A stretch of 64,000 nt of DNA from JBBQUN01 sp963717115 (GTDB lineage Bacteria > Actinomycetota > Acidimicrobiia > Acidimicrobiales > SZUA-35): the NCBI GenBank assembly GCA_963717115.1, contig CAVQVO010000017.1, positions 1 through 64,000 on the forward strand. Direction: 5' to 3'. Below the pieces are notes generated by a model. That model was not told the origin of the DNA, made no database searches, and saw only the letters and a program-made list of their open reading frames with translations. Below are positions 58,563 through 64,000 of this stretch, one piece after another. Positions within the stretch are counted from its first letter, which is position 1; each line of letters opens with the position of its first letter. The position numbers were made by a program, and so were the translations under genes.

Positions 58563-60919
58563 ATGCTCGAAGCCGCATGGCTCATTCCCGCTCTCCCGCT
58601 CGCCGGCATGCTGACCCTCATGGTGTTCGGCCGCCGTCTCGGTGAGCCGCTCGCCGGTTGGCTGGCCACCGCCGCCGTCGGCGGCAGCTTCCTCGCCACC
58701 GTCGTGGTGTTCCTCGGGCTCGTCGCCGAGAGCGCCGACGACCGGTTCTTCATCCAACGGATCTTCACGTGGGTCCCGGCGGGCTCGTTCGTGGTCGACC
58801 TGGCGTTCCTGGTGGATCCGCTCTCGATCACGATGTGTCTGTTCGTCACCGGTGTCGGAACGCTCATCCACCTCTACTCGGTGGGCTACATGCACGGCGA
58901 CGCCGACTTCTCGAAGTTCTTCGTCTACCTCAATGCGTTCGTCACCTCCATGCTGTTGCTGGTCCTGGGCGACAACCTGCTGCTCACGTTCCTCGGATGG
59001 GAGGGTGTCGGGGCCTGCTCGTACCTCCTGATCTCGTTCTGGTTCACCAACGAGGCGAACGCCTCGGCCGGCAAGAAGGCCTTCGTCACCAACCGCATCG
59101 GTGACTTCGGGTTCATGCTGGCGTCGTTCGTGGTCTTCGGCGCCATCGGATCCATCCGCTATGCCGACATCCTGACCTCCGAGTTCGGTTCCGGTGCCGC
59201 CACTGCCGCCGTGGTGCTCTTCCTCGTCGCCGCGGCCGGCAAGTCGGCCCAGATCCCGCTGTTCGTCTGGCTGCCCGATGCCATGGCGGGCCCGACCCCG
59301 GTGTCGGCATTGATCCACGCAGCAACCATGGTCACCTCGGGCGTCTACCTCCTGACCCGACTCAACCCGCTCCTGGCCCAGGCCGATCCGTGGGCGACCA
59401 GCACCATCGCCTGGGTCGGTGCGGCCACGGCGCTCGTTGCGGCGTTGGCCGCTGTCGTCCAGAACGACATCAAGAAGGTGCTGGCCTACTCGACGGTCAG
59501 CCAGCTCGGCTATCTGTTCCTCGCCGTCGGTGTCGGCGGGTACGTACCGGCCATCTTCCACATGGTGACGCACGCCTTCTTCAAGGCCTTGCTGTTCCTC
59601 GGTTCGGGTTCGGTCATCCACGGGCTGCACGACGAGCAGGACATGCGGCGCATGGGCGGGCTCTGGAAGATCATGCCGATCACCGCCGGCACCTTCATCG
59701 TCGGGTGGCTGGCCATTGCCGGAGTGCCGCCCTTCAGCGGGTTCTGGTCGAAGGACGAGATCCTGCTCTACGCCTGGAACGAGAGCCCGATCCTGTGGGC
59801 CATCGGCTTGGTCACCGCGCTGCTCACCGCCTTCTACATGACCCGCCAGGTCATCCTGACCTTCTTCGGCCGCACCCGGTTCTTCGACGTGCACGACGAC
59901 GAGATCGAATACGCCTTCGCCGGTGCCGTGGCCTCGGCCGAGGCCGGGGCCCAGACGGCCGAGGAGGCCGTGGTCCAGGCGGCCGAGGCGGTCGTGAAGG
60001 CCGAAGCCGACATCGTGAAGAAGGAGGAGGCCGTCGCCAAGGCGACGCAGGCGCTCGAGGAGGCCCAGGCCGCCGTCGACGCCTCCTCACCCGACGCCGA
60101 CGACCACGCCAAGCTGGTCAAGGCCCTCGACAAGGCCGACAAGGCCGTTCCGAAGGCGGTCGTGGCGCTCGAGAAGTCGCAGGCCAAGGTGGCCGAACTC
60201 GCCGGAGCCGAGCAGGAGGCCCGCAGCGCGGTGATCGCCGCCAGCGACGCCATCCACGATGCCAGTCGGGCGATGGCGAAGGCGCCGCGCACCGAGCGGC
60301 ACGTCACCGCCTTGACCAGCGCCATCGACGTCGACGACTTCGCCGACGAACTCCCCGACTCCTATCGGCATCGCCAGGAGTACCACCCGCACGAGTCGCC
60401 CTGGACCATGACCGCCCCCCTCGTCCTGCTGGCCGGTCTGGCGGCCGGGGGTGGACTGCTGAACCTCCCCTTCGCCAGCAATCTGCACTTCCTCGCCGAT
60501 TGGCTCGAGCCGGCGTTGTTCGGCAACGAGGTGCACGTCGACGCCGGAGCAGGAACCAAGATCGTGCTCGCGCTCATCGCCGTCGCCGTCGGTCTCATCG
60601 CCATTGCCACCTCGTTCGCCGTCTACCTCAAGGGCAAGGCCGACCCGTCGGCCCTCGAGCGTCCCGAGTTCGGTCTCGCGGTCCGGTACGACCGGGCCCT
60701 GGCCTCCTTCATGGGCGGTCCCGGTCGGATGTCGTTCGATCGGGCCAGTTGGTTCGACCGGACCTTCGTCGACGGAGCCGTCAACGGCGTCGCGACGCTG
60801 GCCCGGACGGCCGGCCGCTCCGCCCAATCCCTTCAATCCGGCTTCGTTCGCAGCTATGCGTTCGGCATCGTGGCCGGAAGCGCCGTCGTGGTGCTCTGGT
60901 TCCTCGTGAGGCTCTGGTC

Positions 60920-60923
<4 letters not shown>
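58563..60923 (+). CDS. nuoL: NADH-quinone oxidoreductase subunit L with coiled-coil insertion
   Basis: 786 aa from the ATG at 58563, about 150-170 residues longer than usual. The antiporter-like core is complete: SVGYMHGDADFSKFFVYLN, LTFLGWEGVGACSYLLI, LPDAMAGPTPVSALIHAAT and VQNDIKKVLAYSTVSQLGY. After FFGRTRFFD (residue about 434) comes an Ala/Glu/Lys-rich stretch to about residue 605. It has two long helices (such as EAVVKAEADIVKKEEAVAK and KADKAVPKAVVALEKSQAK) joined by a DASSPDADDH turn. The normal sequence resumes at HPHESPWTMT. The insertion may be an antiparallel coiled coil outside the membrane. The last helices and lateral-helix region follow. Confidence 0.93.
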
Positions 60924-62673
<1,750 letters not shown>

Positions 62674-62674
<1 letters not shown>

Positions 62675-64000
62675 TGTCGAACATCCTGGCTCAAACCGCA
62701 CAGCTCGACATGCCCGGTGTCGAGTGGTCGCTGCTGTGGCCGCTGACGATCCTGGCGCTCGGTTCGGTGCTGCTCGTGACCATCACGTCGCTGGTGCCGG
62801 TGCTTCGCACCAACAGCTTTCCCGCGCTCTTCTCGATCACCTGCGCCGTGGCCGCTGCCGCCTTCCTGCCCTACACCTCCGACCGGGTGAGCGAGGCACC
62901 GGGGCCGCTGCGGGTCATCGGCGGAGCCATGGTGGTCGACCACTTCACGGTGTTCGTCACCGGTGTGATCTGCCTGGCCGTTCTCTTCACGGCGCTGGTC
63001 CTCGACGACTACCTGCGTCGTGAGGGGTTCGACGGACCCGAGTGGTACGTCCTGATGCTGTTGTCGGCGTCGGGCGGGATCATCCTGGCGTCGGCCAACG
63101 AGCTGATCGTGACCTTCCTCGGCCTCGAGATCCTCTCGATCGCGGTCTACGTCCTGGCCGCCCTGCACCTGCGCCGGGCCACCTCGCAGGAGGCGGGTTT
63201 CAAGTACTTCGTGCTCGGCGCCCTGTCGTCGGCGATCTTCCTCTACGGGATCGCCATGGTCTACGGAGCGATCGGCTCGACGAACTACGACGCCATCGCC
63301 GACGCCCTCGGCGCCGGTCTGTTCGGCCGCCCCAACGCCGCCGGGCTCTCGCCGGTCACCGAGTCGTCGCTCCTCCTGGCCGGTCTGGCCATGATCCTGA
63401 TCGGCTTCGCGTTCAAGATCTCGGCCGCTCCGTTCCACCTGTGGACCCCCGACGTCTATCAGGGCGCGCCGACGCCGATCGTGGGGTTCATGGCCTCGGC
63501 GGTCAAGGTCGCCGGTCTGGCCGGCATGGCCCGGGTACTCGTGACCGCCTTCGGCGATCGCGCCGACGACTGGCGACCGATCCTCGCCGCGCTGGCCATC
63601 TTCTCGCTGCTGATCGGCTCGTTCCTGGCCATCGTCCAGACCGACGTCAAGCGGATGCTCGCGTACTCGTCGATCTCGCACGCCGGGTTCATGCTGATCG
63701 CCGTCCACGCCGCCGGCAGCGGTGACCTCGACGTCGCGCTGAGCGGCAGCAAGGCCGTGCTGTTCTACATGCTGGCCTACGCCGCGATGGTTGCCGGCAC
63801 GTTCGCCGTCGTCACCGCAGTCGGAGGCCGGGGCGACGGCGCACACGACCTGTCGAGCTACCGGGGCCTGTCGACCAAACAGCCCGTCATCGCCGCCCTG
63901 CTCGCCGTCCTGCTGTTCTCGCAGGCGGGCGTGCCGTTCACGTCGGGCTTCTTCGCCAAGTTCAGCGTGATCCTGGCCGCCGCCGACGGCGAGCAGTACG
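62674..64000 (+). CDS. nuoN: NADH-quinone oxidoreductase subunit N (3' end outside window)
   Basis: 442 codons are visible from the ATG overlapping the nuoM stop (TGATG); the frame runs off the right edge. Antiporter-like segments are LIVTFLGLEILSIAVYVLAA (conserved Glu), FKISAAPFHLWTPDVYQGAP and VQTDVKRMLAYSSISHAGF (conserved Lys), followed by LFSQAGVPFTSGFFAKF. It is the last standard subunit of the nuoA-N order. Confidence 0.94.

Overview
The window is high-GC DNA with GTG and TTG starts, frequent 1-nt (TGATG) and 4-nt (ATGA/GTGA) gene overlaps and several -10 boxes placed right before start codons. With an Lsr2-type DNA-binding tail, a DevS/DevR-like two-component pair, an F420/FMN-type split-barrel enzyme and gene order typical of aerobic Actinobacteria, it looks chromosomal and actinobacterial. 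My best guess is class Acidimicrobiia; this rests on gene content and style, not on a marker gene.

Region 1 (1-11.3 kb): the tail of an unidentified gene, an ERCC4 nuclease fused to an Lsr2 DNA-binding domain, a PucR-type regulator, and a stress/low-oxygen block: a USP-like protein, a CBS-pair protein, a PAS histidine kinase, a DevR-like regulator, a tiny orphan kinase-dimerisation protein and a tandem universal stress protein. These are followed by an ABC exporter and cytochrome bd oxidase (cydAB). Region 2 (11.3-24.1 kb): housekeeping and catabolic genes (amidase, CobW-type GTPase, split-barrel enzyme, Dabb protein, M14 carboxypeptidase, 5'-3' exonuclease, GNAT, YtcJ-like amidohydrolase, acyl-CoA dehydrogenase, AAC(3)-like acetyltransferase, DM13 protein, alpha/beta hydrolase). 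Split LigD-type polymerase and ligase genes flank the hydrolase.

Region 3 (24.1-40.5 kb): an ECF sigma factor translationally coupled to an ABC transporter, a membrane fatty-acid/sterol hydroxylase gene flanked by two 77-bp covarying palindromic elements, a PAS-GGDEF protein, a minus-strand catabolic run (amidohydrolase, D-aminoacylase-like, dimethylformamidase-like, Baeyer-Villiger-type monooxygenase) and two secreted DUF4214 proteins, one with M23 and one with metzincin motifs. Four genes between 33.2 and 40.5 kb carry five single-base frameshifts in total, all of the same sign.

Region 4 (40.7-64 kb): respiration. A quinol:cytochrome c reductase locus (monohaem cytochrome c, small membrane protein, 2[4Fe-4S] ferredoxin, split b6/subunit-IV-type cytochrome b, Rieske protein, dihaem cytochrome c, unknown membrane protein) ends in a hairpin. 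The complex I operon nuoABCDEFGHIJKLMN follows, with nuoN cut by the window edge. Electrons would pass from NADH through complex I to quinone, then to the b6f-like complex or directly to oxygen through cytochrome bd. Unusual points are the predicted haem c_i cysteine in cytochrome b, an about 165-residue Ala-rich coiled-coil insertion in NuoL, and a short IPEHLLKRSKSAK-type motif shared by two subunits. I saw no tRNA, rRNA, CRISPR array, insertion sequence or prophage.
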